Assembly (NCBI RefSeq): GCF_000355805.1
Contig: NZ_CM001837.1
Span: forward strand, 2,779,868 to 2,843,867
Reading direction: 5' to 3'
Source of the DNA: Dokdonia sp. PRO95
GTDB taxonomy: Bacteria; Bacteroidota; Bacteroidia; Flavobacteriales; Flavobacteriaceae
DNA length: 64,000 bases
In this document: positions 28,785 through 38,507 of the stretch, one piece after another
Layout of the letters: the number at the start of each line of letters is the position of its first letter
Position numbering within the stretch: position 1 is the stretch's first letter
Translations under genes and position numbers: made by a program
The notes under the pieces: model-generated
Told to the model about the DNA's origin: nothing
The model's input: the letters and a program-made list of their open reading frames with translations, nothing else
Database searches by the model: none

Positions 28785-31700
28785 TTATTTAACGATAACT
28801 TTTACTGTAGAATGCTTTGTACCAGTGTAAACTTTCATAAAGTATATAGAAGAAGATAGGTCTGATATATCAAGTGTAACCCTCTGCTGCGCATCTACTT
28901 TGTGCTCCATGATAACTTGTCCTAACATATTAATTAACTCAATGCTATCAATTAGTTGTTGACTATCAATGAATAATTTATTCTTTGCTGGATTAGGATA
29001 ATAGGTGAAATTTCTAGAATTTAACACTTCAGTATCAAGTGTGGAATCTGCCGTTTTAAGGAGGATATCATCTATAAGGACGCTATTTTGATTGTTATGG
29101 TTATCAGGTGATTTTGCTAGGTGTTGAATTGAAATTCTTATTTTTTGATTTATAAAAGCCGAAAGGTCTATCTCATAATCATCATAATTATTTGTGCCAG
29201 AACTATAAATATAATCTTGTACAACTCCATTGACTACTACTCTTAAAGACGAATCTGAAGATGTCTCGCTAATAGTTTGCTTTGCTTTAAACTTCATTAA
29301 GAGCTCAGAAGCTTGGCTTGGATTAATTTCAAAATTTACCTTAGAGATTCGATCTTGATTTAATATCCAACTTTCTTGCTGACTATCACTATTTTTCCAT
29401 GGATTTGCTCCTTCTTTAGAAAACATTTTTACAGCACTATTGCTGTCATTTTCAATAATTAAGCTACTATTAGAGAACTCCGTGCTTTCTAAGATAATTC
29501 CAAAAGGTAAACCATCTTCAAAATCAAACAGTGTTGTAGTACCATCTTCAACTGGTATAGCCGTTTCATAAGCAGTGTCTAAGTTAAAAGAATCAAGCGC
29601 TATACTGTTTACTATAGATGAATGGCCTACATACAAACCGAAAGAATATTCTCCACTTAATACGGGTGTGAACGTTGTTTCTACTGGAAAGTATTCATAA
29701 AACCCAAAATCAAATCCTGAAAAATAATTAATATTATTATCTAGTAACCAATGTTCTGAGCCCATCCCTATTTTGACACGTACACTATGGGAACTGTAGT
29801 CACCTATTTCCCTTTTCATTTTAACTATAAACTTGTAAGTAACTCCAGCCTCTAAGTAAAACATGGGAGTTATTAATGAGGTACGTAGACCATATTCATC
29901 AAAAGTTACGTAGATAAAATTCGTATCACCATCACCAACAAGATGTTCGGATAAATTTTGATTGCTCGATATCCAGTTATCTTCACCTTTTAAACAATTA
30001 GGTAGAGTTCCCTCTCCGTAGGTATCCATTTCTGTAAAATTTTCTACCCAAGGTAAACTTTCAATACTACAGGCAGTTGTAAAATGAAGAGCTGTGGTAG
30101 GTGAACTAGCTACATTTGAATTACACAGAGATCTTAGGTAGTAGTCATATTCAGTATCTGGCTGTAGATTGGTAATGTCAATACTTAAATTTGTAGTAGT
30201 TTCAATAATACCATCTCCTTGCGCAAAGCCTGATGGTCCATACTCTATCTCGTAGGTACTATTATCATTAAGCATTTCCCATTTAATGGTTGCACTACTT
30301 GTGCCAATACTTTTGGTATTTATATTTAAGGGAATATTACAAGATGATTGTGAGTCATATAAAAAATCATCTATCATCACCAGAGAGTACTCATAAGATT
30401 GATCATGAATGATTGCGATATGCTTATCTGTTCCAGTATACTCTGAAAAATCAATAAAAAATTCACGACCAAAAGTCTGAATTTCATCTGCTTCGATAGT
30501 AGTATAACTGTGAAAAGTATTTCTATCTAGTGGATTAGACATTGTACCTACAATAATACCACTGCCTACAGTATTGAGACCTGTTGTTTCATTTCTTAAC
30601 CATAATCTAAGTGTTTTAGTATTATCAAAATCTATTAGAAATGGAGATACAAGCATCCCTGGCATCAAATTTTCAGAGGTAGGGAAATCATTTACAAAAG
30701 CAGTATTTGGTGCAGACTTTATTGGAGCATATAAATTTTGTCGATCAATTATTCCTGCAAGATCATGGTTAGACCTCTCCCAGCAAAAGTCTGTTATTCC
30801 ATCCGTTTGATGTTGTTCCTGTGCATCGTAACTATCAAAATTCTCAAAAAAAGGAGCTTGTAAAGTGCATGTTATAGTAAATGAATAACTATTACTCCAG
30901 TTGCTATAACCTAAGTTATCATTGCAAACGGCTCGTACATAATAATCATATTTGCCATTACTTAACTCATCAATTTGAAATGGGTTTGTTGTACTTGTAG
31001 TTATAGTGCCTTCTCCTAAAACGAAATCCTTTGGGCCATATTCTATCTCCCAACTTTCTGGACTCTCTTGATTATTATTGTCTTGCCACTCTAGAGTTAC
31101 AGAACCTTCTTCTGATTGATAAGCCGTTAGGCTTGTAGGAGTAACACAAGTAACCTCAGAATAATGAAAGTCATCAAAAAGGATCACTTGTCTTCTATTG
31201 CTTGGCCCTTGTTTAAAACCGATATACTTATCTGTAAGGGCATAATCTGAAAATGTCACTTCATATTTTGTGTAAGTATCTTCATTATCGGCAGCATTAG
31301 TTATAGTATGATACGGTGTGAAAGTAGTGTAATCATCCGGATCTGAAAGTGTACCTATGATCACCTCGTTTGGGGAAGCATACGCACTAGATATTGGTTG
31401 AAGCCAAAATGATATTTTTTTGTAATTATCAAGATCAGCTAGCCTAGGAGATACTAATACTATTCTATCAGATGGAGTATCACCAGTAGGATAGGCAATT
31501 TCATTAAAAATCCGCACACAATTAGACCCAGTATTTGCAGGGTATCCATTAGGCCCTACATCATCTACTAAGCTAATATTATTAAGACTATCATCCCAAT
31601 AAGGACTTCCGCTGCCGGTAGGGCGTATTGCTGTCCAACAATTTTCAAAACGTCCTTCTCCTTGTGTCTCAAAACTCTCAGAATAGCCTGCGAGATATCC

Positions 31701-33431
31701 TTCACATTTTGTCGTAAAATTATTGACAAAAGACCAATCACTCCAATCATTATTACACTTTGCGCGAACGTAAAAATCATAACTAGTATTTGATTGTAAG
31801 TCTTGTAAAGTCACATTCTCTGTAGATGATTGTACACGCTGACCAGTATCTAAGGAAAAGCCAACAGGACCATAAACAATTTCCCATAAGTTAGATGTAG
31901 AATTACTGTAACTATCCCAACTTATATCAACCTCATTAAACCGTTCGTGTAGAACTTTTGAGTAAAGTGGCTCCGTACACGAGGGAATATTTTCATATTT
32001 AAAATCATCAAGATAAAATTCAGTATCATAAAATTCATCACCATGCTGTATAGCAATATATGTGGCTTCAAAGTTTTCACTTAACTCATTTAAATATACT
32101 GTATGTTCTCTCCAAGGTGCTAAGGGTAAACCATTGCGTTTTACCTCACTCATTTGTTCTGGTGTAATAGTTTCAATGAGATCAAAAGTATCTGGATTAT
32201 TAGGATCTGTCATGGTACCGATATGAAGACTAGATTCGTTAAAACCTGATGAATATCTTCTTTTTACAATCAATTTAAATCTAATTCGCTTACTATTATC
32301 TAAATCTAAAATAGGCTTAGATATTAAGTAAAAATCTGATGACGGGGCCGAAGAAGAGTCACTACCATTATAGAAGTGTACAAACTGAGTTCCAGAAGAA
32401 GGCAGTATGGTCTCATTAAAAGACTCTCCCCATGACTGTTGATAGTTAAATTCAATACTTTCAGTTGTACGTATATCAGCAAAAGCATTATGATTGTTAA
32501 CGATTGTAGTCCAGCATGGGTTTATACCCGTTGCATGTTCAAAAGATTCAGTGTAGTTTGCTTCTATAGGGATGCATGCTGTCATGAAATGAATGGGATC
32601 AGACCACTCAGAAAAAAGTGCTTCTGTATCACATTTTGAGCGGATCTTAATCGAGTATTCTGTGCCTTCTATAAGATTATCCAAGACAATTGAGGGTGAA
32701 TACGTTAATAGCCGTTGCGTACTATTAGAAACATTAAGAATTTCGTATTCAAATTCCCATAATAATTCAGTGCCTGAACCAGACCAATTAATCTGAGCGC
32801 TATCGTCTGTAATATTTGATGCAGTAATATCAAAGGGGTTTACACAATCTACAGATTGGACATATTTAAAATCATCTATAAATACCTGTTCACCACGACT
32901 TCTATAAGTTTGTTGCAATTTAAAAGCAATGTATTTATCTGTTCCACTATAATTATTGAGATAAACGCTTCTTCTTTCCCATTCCCCGTAAGGAACATCT
33001 TCGTAAATCGTACTGAGTTCTGTAAAAGATTCAGGCGTTTCTGGGTCAGATACAGTCCCTACGATTAAGTCACCTTCGTAGGCACTTATGTAAAATTCTA
33101 GTTTTTTGTCAGTTGACAGATCAGGTAATTCAGGTGATATTAAAATAATAGCATTAGCTGTTGGAGATGTATCAGCTAAGTGAATAGAATATCCTGTTGT
33201 ACCTCTAAAAACTTCATCAGATAAAGAATAATATGTAGAAGAAGAATTACTAGGGAATTCTTTAACAGTCCAACAATCACTTATCTCAGAAGTATCAAAA
33301 TTATGTTCATAACCAACTGTAAATGTATCTGTACAATCGTTTACCGAACAGTCATCATTATCTAGTGAGTTAGAAAAAAATGTAATTGCTGAAAATAAAA
33401 TGTAAAATTTACTTAGTAAATAAGAATTCAT
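28785..33431 (-). CDS. Large secreted FN3 / adhesin-like protein with T9SS sorting domain
   Basis: This 1548-residue exported protein has a hydrophobic leader. Then four to five repeats follow, each pairing a jellyroll-like adhesin module (VFIDDFKY, FYLDDFKY, ILFDDFHY, VMIDDFLY near each module end) with a fibronectin type III domain. The FN3 units carry WEIEYGP and YDYYVRAVCN type motifs. A last carbohydrate-binding-like module ends in VLIDDILLK. The C-terminal 75 residues, from YYPNPAKNKLFID, are a type A T9SS sorting domain ending in KVIVK. It is likely a surface or secreted adhesin; no catalytic domain is visible. Confidence 0.88.
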   Translation of the reverse strand: MNSYLLSKFYILFSAITFFSNSLDNDDCSVNDCTDTFTVGYEHNFDTSEISDCWTVKEFPSNSSSTYYSLSDEVFRGTTGYSIHLADTSPTANAIILISPELPDLSTDKKLEFYISAYEGDLIVGTVSDPETPESFTELSTIYEDVPYGEWERRSVYLNNYSGTDKYIAFKLQQTYRSRGEQVFIDDFKYVQSVDCVNPFDITASNITDDSAQINWSGSGTELLWEFEYEILNVSNSTQRLLTYSPSIVLDNLIEGTEYSIKIRSKCDTEALFSEWSDPIHFMTACIPIEANYTESFEHATGINPCWTTIVNNHNAFADIRTTESIEFNYQQSWGESFNETILPSSGTQFVHFYNGSDSSSAPSSDFYLISKPILDLDNSKRIRFKLIVKRRYSSGFNESSLHIGTMTDPNNPDTFDLIETITPEQMSEVKRNGLPLAPWREHTVYLNELSENFEATYIAIQHGDEFYDTEFYLDDFKYENIPSCTEPLYSKVLHERFNEVDISWDSYSNSTSNLWEIVYGPVGFSLDTGQRVQSSTENVTLQDLQSNTSYDFYVRAKCNNDWSDWSFVNNFTTKCEGYLAGYSESFETQGEGRFENCWTAIRPTGSGSPYWDDSLNNISLVDDVGPNGYPANTGSNCVRIFNEIAYPTGDTPSDRIVLVSPRLADLDNYKKISFWLQPISSAYASPNEVIIGTLSDPDDYTTFTPYHTITNAADNEDTYTKYEVTFSDYALTDKYIGFKQGPSNRRQVILFDDFHYSEVTCVTPTSLTAYQSEEGSVTLEWQDNNNQESPESWEIEYGPKDFVLGEGTITTSTTNPFQIDELSNGKYDYYVRAVCNDNLGYSNWSNSYSFTITCTLQAPFFENFDSYDAQEQHQTDGITDFCWERSNHDLAGIIDRQNLYAPIKSAPNTAFVNDFPTSENLMPGMLVSPFLIDFDNTKTLRLWLRNETTGLNTVGSGIIVGTMSNPLDRNTFHSYTTIEADEIQTFGREFFIDFSEYTGTDKHIAIIHDQSYEYSLVMIDDFLYDSQSSCNIPLNINTKSIGTSSATIKWEMLNDNSTYEIEYGPSGFAQGDGIIETTTNLSIDITNLQPDTEYDYYLRSLCNSNVASSPTTALHFTTACSIESLPWVENFTEMDTYGEGTLPNCLKGEDNWISSNQNLSEHLVGDGDTNFIYVTFDEYGLRTSLITPMFYLEAGVTYKFIVKMKREIGDYSSHSVRVKIGMGSEHWLLDNNINYFSGFDFGFYEYFPVETTFTPVLSGEYSFGLYVGHSSIVNSIALDSFNLDTAYETAIPVEDGTTTLFDFEDGLPFGIILESTEFSNSSLIIENDSNSAVKMFSKEGANPWKNSDSQQESWILNQDRISKVNFEINPSQASELLMKFKAKQTISETSSDSSLRVVVNGVVQDYIYSSGTNNYDDYEIDLSAFINQKIRISIQHLAKSPDNHNNQNSVLIDDILLKTADSTLDTEVLNSRNFTYYPNPAKNKLFIDSQQLIDSIELINMLGQVIMEHKVDAQQRVTLDISDLSSSIYFMKVYTGTKHSTVKVIVK

Positions 33432-33861
33432 AAATGCTTGATAATAGATACGCTGCTATAGATGTAAAAGACTTAATTTCAAATATAACTAAAAGTATAT
33501 TTTAAGCTCTGTATTATCAATCAATTACATATTTTAATGAAAAATTACGCTTTCGCGAAAGCGTAAAAAGAAAACCTTAAATCATAGTGTAAATAACATG
33601 ACCCACCTTTTAATGATTAAATCTATAATTTAATGTACAAAATGATAAACTGTTAACTGAGTCAATAAAAAAACTACTCTTCATGTAATGTAATGAGGAT
33701 AATGCCGTCAGATTACAAATCGTTTAAACTGATATCCTTATTATAGATGACGATTCACAAGAAATATGTTGTCATCTATTTGATTATGTAAGCATTAAAA
33801 AAATTAACTTTTTTTAAGCTAAAAGGTATCGTTTGTACACTAGTTTTACATCTTTAAAATT
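33432..33861. other. Intergenic region with palindrome
   Basis: Divergent spacer between the T9SS protein and the NhaC-family gene. It holds palindrome copy 3 and the likely promoter of the riboswitch transcript. No gene is seen. Confidence 0.5.
33548..33563. repeat. 16-bp palindrome copy 3, intergenic
   Basis: Perfect CGCTTTCGCGAAAGCG in the context TTA-palindrome-TAAAAAG, the same flanks as copy 5 at 40771. Confidence 0.9.
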
Positions 33862-33927
33862 AATTATCAAGAATCTCACAAAGGAGATAGCAACCTGCAA
33901 TAACGAGCAAGGTGCTAAATAGATAAG
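33862..33927 (+). ncRNA. Compact SAM-I-like riboswitch candidate
   Basis: Conserved SAM-I blocks appear in order: TTATCAAGA (33864-33872), AGCAACC (33889-33895), GGTGCTAAAT (33911-33920) and GATAAG (33922-33927). P1 is TTATC/GATAA, P3 is ACCTGC/GCAAGGT. The P2 arm is only a short hairpin (ATCTC/GAGAT) and P4 seems absent, so this is a reduced form. GGAGATAGCAA (33883-33893) can instead pair with TTGCTAT-TAT-CTCC (33969-33982), immediately before the start codon. Ligand binding would therefore free translation or block it through that switch. Confidence 0.7.
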
Positions 33928-33990
33928 CCAATTAATTGGAAACAATGTTAACGCATACTTCTATCTAATTGCTATTATCTCCTTGCAAGA

Positions 33991-35325
33991 ATGAAGAAGA
34001 ACATGACACAGACTACACAAATTACCCCAAAATTTACAGCCCTAATTCCGCTTTTCGTATTTGTAATTACATTTTTAGGCGTTGGTATTTATCAAGATGA
34101 TTTTTATGCTCTACCTGCACCTATGGCTGTTATTGCTGGAATTATCGTTGCTTTTATAATGTTTAGACAGACTATAAATGCTAAGATTGACATCCTCCTC
34201 AAAGGATGTGGTGACGATAAAATTTTAACCATGTGCCTCATTTATCTACTAGCTGGTGCATTTGCCGCAATAACTAATGCTACAGGTAGTGTAGATGCGA
34301 TTGTAAACCTAGGTCTAGATTATATTGCGATACAATATATTTACGTAGGTATTTTTGTGATTGCTGGGTTTTTATCGGTTTCTACGGGAACATCTGTGGG
34401 AGCAATTGTAGCTTTAGCACCCATTGTTGTTGGTTTTGCAGATAAAAGTAGTGCAGACCTTGCCATACTTTGTGGAGCCTTACTAGGAGGTAGTATGTTT
34501 GGAGATAACCTCTCAGTAATTTCAGATACCACGATTGCTGCCACTCAATCTTTGGGAACAAAAATGAGTGATAAATTCAAGCAAAATATAAAGATTGCGG
34601 TTCCTGCTGCACTTATAACAATCGCTATCTTAATTTTTCAAGGAGTAGATCTAACAACAGATATTACAGAAACAGTTGTTTATGAATATGATGTAATAAA
34701 AATTGCTCCTTATGTCCTCGTCATTATACTTTCTATTGTAGGCCTCAACGTTTTTGTTACGTTACTTGTAGGTGTACTTGCTGCAGCCTTACTAGGGATC
34801 GTTTATGGTGATTTTACCATCATAGAATCTACTAAAATTGCTTACACAGGTTTTACAAATATGACTGAGATTTTCTTGTTATCTCTGCTCACTGGAGGTC
34901 TTGCTGCGCTTGTGGCTAGTAATGGCGGTATTGAATTTATTTTAGTGAATATTAAAAAACTAATTAAGAGTAAAAAAACTGCGCAACTTGGTATTGCAGC
35001 GCTGGTAAGTACCATCAATATGGCAATTGCAAATAACACCGTTTCCATAATCGTCGCTGGACCTATCGCAAAGACCATTAATGATGAATATGAGTTAGAT
35101 AATAAGAAAACGGCTTCTATTCTGGATATTTTCGCTTGTATCTTTCAGGGGTTATTACCTTATGGAGCCCAGGTTTTGATGATCTTGAGCTTCTCAGAAG
35201 GTAATATCAATTACTTACATCTTGTAGCAAATACTTGGTATTTACTATTGCTGTTTGTAGTCACAATCTTATACATCATCTTTAAGAGTGATACAAATAA
35301 TCACGCTTTCGCGAAAGCGAACTAA
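33991..35325 (+). CDS. NhaC-family carrier, probable methionine transporter
   Basis: This 444-residue inner-membrane protein has about eleven to twelve spans and NhaC-family blocks: GTSVGAIVALAPI, LGGSMFGDNLSVISDTTIAA and ANNTVSIIVAGPIAK. Members are usually annotated Na+/H+ antiporters, but NhaC-family proteins placed behind SAM riboswitches are predicted methionine transporters (MetT). The SAM-I-like element directly upstream supports the latter here. The last codons before the stop (HAFAKAN) are encoded by palindrome copy 4. Family is firm, substrate inferred. Confidence 0.82.
   Translation: MKKNMTQTTQITPKFTALIPLFVFVITFLGVGIYQDDFYALPAPMAVIAGIIVAFIMFRQTINAKIDILLKGCGDDKILTMCLIYLLAGAFAAITNATGSVDAIVNLGLDYIAIQYIYVGIFVIAGFLSVSTGTSVGAIVALAPIVVGFADKSSADLAILCGALLGGSMFGDNLSVISDTTIAATQSLGTKMSDKFKQNIKIAVPAALITIAILIFQGVDLTTDITETVVYEYDVIKIAPYVLVIILSIVGLNVFVTLLVGVLAAALLGIVYGDFTIIESTKIAYTGFTNMTEIFLLSLLTGGLAALVASNGGIEFILVNIKKLIKSKKTAQLGIAALVSTINMAIANNTVSIIVAGPIAKTINDEYELDNKKTASILDIFACIFQGLLPYGAQVLMILSFSEGNINYLHLVANTWYLLLLFVVTILYIIFKSDTNNHAFAKAN
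35304..35319. repeat. 16-bp palindrome copy 4, at the 3' end of the NhaC-family gene
   Basis: Perfect CGCTTTCGCGAAAGCG read as Ala-Phe-Ala-Lys-Ala, two codons before the stop. A half-site (GCGAAAGCGAA) follows about 65 bases later. Confidence 0.9.
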
Positions 35326-35397
35326 GCAATATTAAAGCAAGAGGTAATTTTTAAAAGAAGATGGTGTTTAAATAAAATTCCAGCGAAAGCGAATAAA

Positions 35398-35440
35398 GGC
35401 AAGTTAGATAATAGCATCATCTAGCTTGCCATATTTTTTA
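35398..35440. terminator. Terminator between convergent genes
   Basis: GGCAAGTTAGAT (35398-35409) pairs with ATCTAGCTTGCC (35419-35430) with one G-T type mismatch, then a T-rich run follows. It can end the NhaC-family transcript. Confidence 0.75.
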
Positions 35441-36286
35441 TTGATTTGTCAATATTACAATTGTTACGTCAATATCTTCCCAAACTTTATTCTCATGATA
35501 ATCACCACATACATTATCTAGCGCATCATAACCTAACTGCCAGTCAAAAATATTCATATCTGGAATACTTCCAGAAAGCACAAGACTATCCTCATTTACA
35601 ACAATATCAAAAGTCTCTGTTGCTGTGATTCCATTCATTTCAAAAAGTATGGTGACCTCATTGTTATCATAACTAATTACATCTCCTATGATATCTGGTG
35701 TAAAGGCACTGAAAAATGTTCCTACATTAGTGGTTCTCTCTGACTCATTGCCCACATTAACAGAGCTTGTGTTTACAGTTACCTTAGCATTATCGAGTAA
35801 ATCAATAGGTGCAATTGCGTTCTCGTTCAGTTCGTAGCTTATTTCATCAAAGGTACCACTCACTCCTGCCCTATTGTCGTAGTCTGGGTATTTATATGCT
35901 GTCCATTCTATTTGTATTCTAGCTGCAGGAACTTCTTCTTCATTTGCACTTAATAACGCTAAGAAAGTCTGGAAACTCTCACTCTCTTCTTGAGTAAGTT
36001 GGACAGCATCGGCTGGCGGCATTACAGTATTTGAAGTAGAAGATATACGACTCACCATCTGTACGATATTTGATTTAGTTTTTTCATACGTATCGTAGCG
36101 GTTGTTACCTTCAATATGATATATATGGCAGGAAATACACTTATTATCAATGACTTGTTTCAGTGTAGTTGTGTAATACTCTTGAGCCGCAGCATCATTT
36201 ACAGGGTACTCAACATCTGCTTGCTCTGAGGTACAGCCGGTCATTACGAGTAGACCTAGTACAATTATTAATTTATAAGCTGACAT
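35438..36286 (-). CDS. Lipoprotein with cytochrome c and YceI-like domains
   Basis: This 282-residue protein has a lipobox (LVMTGC, Cys18). A haem c motif CISCH near residue 50 comes next, with a candidate axial Met in VMPPAD. The C-terminal half, from about residue 130, resembles a YceI beta-barrel (SGTFDEISYELN, FFSAFTPDIIGD, LSGSIPDMNIFDW). A fusion of haem c with a YceI-like domain is unusual. It is the last gene of a four-gene minus-strand cluster and overlaps the gene upstream by 19 bases. Electron transfer at the outer face or in the periplasm is likely. Confidence 0.78.
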   Translation of the reverse strand: MSAYKLIIVLGLLVMTGCTSEQADVEYPVNDAAAQEYYTTTLKQVIDNKCISCHIYHIEGNNRYDTYEKTKSNIVQMVSRISSTSNTVMPPADAVQLTQEESESFQTFLALLSANEEEVPAARIQIEWTAYKYPDYDNRAGVSGTFDEISYELNENAIAPIDLLDNAKVTVNTSSVNVGNESERTTNVGTFFSAFTPDIIGDVISYDNNEVTILFEMNGITATETFDIVVNEDSLVLSGSIPDMNIFDWQLGYDALDNVCGDYHENKVWEDIDVTIVILTNQ

Positions 36287-36666
36287 TTTGATAATATAAT
36301 TTCATTAAACATCTCATCTAATCCACTGTAAACCCCCTTCACAGTTATTTCATTTCCTATGGTTAAGGACCCTTCCAGTTGAGCGTTTTCTATTTCACAC
36401 TTTATTTGCTCATTAAGAATAACAATGGTTGTTTGTTCTCCTTTTTCTAATAATGAGACCTTACCGGTAACCTCGATAACTTGATTTAATAAGGTACGAG
36501 CAGCCTCTGTATCAGATTCCATCTTGTCAATTAAGGTGGTTGCCGTAACTTTCAAATCTGCATTTGAGGTAGTAACACTTTCTGCGGGCTTATTAAATGA
36601 ATAGATCCCGTAAACAATAGCCCCTACAATGACTAAAAGCGCAACAATACTTATCTTTTTACCCAT
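36268..36666 (-). CDS. Membrane-anchored OB-fold protein (tRNA_anti-like)
   Basis: This 132-residue protein has one N-terminal span (ISIVALLVIVGAIVYGIY) and an exported OB-fold domain (VIEVTGKVSLLEK, GNEITVKGVYSGLDE). It resembles the tRNA_anti-like family common in Bacteroidetes. It starts one base before the end of the YceI gene spacing and overlaps the cytochrome gene, so it is translated with it. Role unknown. Confidence 0.75.
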   Translation of the reverse strand: MGKKISIVALLVIVGAIVYGIYSFNKPAESVTTSNADLKVTATTLIDKMESDTEAARTLLNQVIEVTGKVSLLEKGEQTTIVILNEQIKCEIENAQLEGSLTIGNEITVKGVYSGLDEMFNEIILSKCQLIN

Positions 36667-36667
36667 A

Positions 36668-37210
36668 TTACTTATAATTTGCTACAAGATTAACATCAAT
36701 GTCTGCTGCAATTTTGTCTTTTACAAGAGATGGTATTTCAATGTCATATGTTTCTAAAACAAGTTTAAAGTCGCTAGTTACCTTTAAGGTTTTGTCTTTC
36801 ATCACTTCAATAGTCGCTTTAACAGACGTAGGTTGTTTTTTACCATGAAAAAGCATAGTGCCATTAATATTTACATCTTCATAAACTTGAGGAGAATTTA
36901 AATCAATATCCGTTTCAAAAGTTCCTTGAAATTTTGCAGATGGGTACTTATCTGAGTGCACATATTTTTCATTAAAGTGCTCCTCCATCAAGGCTTTTTC
37001 AAATTTGAAAGATTTGAGTAAAACATTAAAAGCTATTAACTTCTTCTCTATATTAAGAATGCTAGCTGCTTGATTACTTGTAGCCTCAATATTTTCTATA
37101 GGGGTTTTTGAGGAGAAAGAGATAGTGCCCGTTCTAGTAACTAGCTTTTCTTGTGCTTGAGTAAGGCTTGAAGCAAAGACTAGAAATAAAATTGCGATTG
37201 ATTTGTACAT
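36668..37210 (-). CDS. YceI family protein
   Basis: This 180-residue secreted protein has a signal peptide (MYKSIAILFLVFASSLTQA) and a lipocalin-like YceI fold: TRTGTISFSSKTPIENIEATS, HVHSDKYPSAKF-type strand, TMLFHGKKQPTSVKATI. YceI proteins bind polyisoprenoid or amphiphilic molecules in the periplasm. It sits one base upstream of the OB-fold gene and 23 bases after the DUF5777 barrel gene. Confidence 0.88.
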   Translation of the reverse strand: MYKSIAILFLVFASSLTQAQEKLVTRTGTISFSSKTPIENIEATSNQAASILNIEKKLIAFNVLLKSFKFEKALMEEHFNEKYVHSDKYPSAKFQGTFETDIDLNSPQVYEDVNINGTMLFHGKKQPTSVKATIEVMKDKTLKVTSDFKLVLETYDIEIPSLVKDKIAADIDVNLVANYK

Positions 37211-37233
37211 GGTATAAGAGTTAAATTGATTTG

Positions 37234-38130
37234 TTATAATGAGAATTCTCGCAGTATGCTGAAACCGAAGTTAATATCACGATTGAAGAAATTACCGCTT
37301 TGATTGATAGCAAATTTCCCTGGGTGTAAAGCAAATGCATTTGTAAAAAACAATTGGAAAACATGGCCGCCTGTCTCTATATCAAGTCCTAAAGCGAGCG
37401 TATTCTTGCGAGCACTGTGCGCATCAAAGGTAGGTAGCGTGTAATAATACTCCCCATTAATCGAAATAGATCTCGATATGAGATAACGACCACCTACAGC
37501 TACAGAATATATAGCGTTAGGATCTTCCTGAGTTTCAGTTAAGTTTCTGTAAACTAGTGTAGGAGAAAGTTGAAGGGATAGTTTTTCTGAAAACTTGCGA
37601 CTTATCAGTAATTGATTTACATATTCTAGTCTTCCTGAGAAGTTATTATTACGTGCCTCTGGAAAATACTCTCTAGTCTTAATATCTAAGCTCCCAAAAT
37701 AGCTTAATGCAAAAGGGAATGACTTTGTTCCAGATCTTTGTCTAAGAGCACTTACCTTAATACTATTTGAATAGGTTTTGTCTGGCTTATTTGATCTCGC
37801 CACACCCAGTTGAATATAGTCTGTAAGGCCATATTCTAGACTAAAGTGCATATTATTAATTTGATCAAGACCAAAGAAATTGTCAATACCTTTTATTTTT
37901 CCAAAAACGTGTGAGATTCTAAAGTGTAATTGACTTTTCTTTACACGTTCAGTAGATTGCCCGATAAGTAATCTAGTAGATTTAAATGAAGCGATAACTT
38001 CGTTATCTCCTTCTATAGTAAGGTCATCAAGTTCTGAGAATAAATCATCGATTTCTGTTTCTTGTGGTTCTTGAGATTGAATGCTTAGCGAGAATACTAC
38101 ACTGAATAGTATTGACAAGAAAAATTTCAT
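37234..38130 (-). CDS. DUF5777-type outer-membrane beta-barrel protein
   Basis: This 298-residue protein has a signal peptide (MKFFLSILFSVVFSLSIQS), a short acidic linker (EIDDLFSELDDL) and a series of amphipathic beta strands ending in an outer-membrane type C-terminus (FGFSILREFSL). HFRISHVFGKIKGIDNFFGLD matches the DUF5777 family. It is the first gene of the cytochrome/YceI cluster. A channel or scaffold role is likely; function is not established. Confidence 0.8.
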   Translation of the reverse strand: MKFFLSILFSVVFSLSIQSQEPQETEIDDLFSELDDLTIEGDNEVIASFKSTRLLIGQSTERVKKSQLHFRISHVFGKIKGIDNFFGLDQINNMHFSLEYGLTDYIQLGVARSNKPDKTYSNSIKVSALRQRSGTKSFPFALSYFGSLDIKTREYFPEARNNNFSGRLEYVNQLLISRKFSEKLSLQLSPTLVYRNLTETQEDPNAIYSVAVGGRYLISRSISINGEYYYTLPTFDAHSARKNTLALGLDIETGGHVFQLFFTNAFALHPGKFAINQSGNFFNRDINFGFSILREFSL

Positions 38131-38507
38131 TAATAAGGTATAAGTTGGTTAGCTTAAGTTTGTTAAGTCCTTTTTTAAGAGGTTTTACAAATTCAGCTCA
38201 AATTTAGAGTATAATCACAAATAATCTTAACAAATTTTAACTTTTAATCAGAGTAACAGAAAGTTACCCAATAATTACTCGCATTACTATATATGTCACA
38301 AAGGCACTTATAACGTGCCATGCTATGATGAGTTCTTAAATTTGTAAATCACATTAAGCTTAAAGTCTTATCACAAACGTTTTATTTAGAATTTCACTTT
38401 CTAACGTATACTGTTAAACCTATCCCAAAATCAAACCCTACCGAGAACCGAATGAGAAGCTGCTGCGTTATATATGTAAATCTATATAACACAAACACTA
38501 AACAATT
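38131..38507. other. Intergenic region between divergent genes
   Basis: The spacer between the DUF5777 cluster and the fasciclin gene is AT-rich. A TAAATTTG sequence near 38339 matches the -7 consensus but is far from the fasciclin start. No gene or clear hairpin is seen. Confidence 0.4.

Noticed and set aside
28644-28859. ORF with RFRESV running through palindrome copy 2
   Set aside because: It is a by-product of the palindrome (another reading frame) and runs into the end of the T9SS gene on the other strand.
30574-33068. Several plus-strand ORFs of 60-80 codons
   Set aside because: All lie opposite the 1548-residue T9SS protein and show no domain or promoter; they are shadows.
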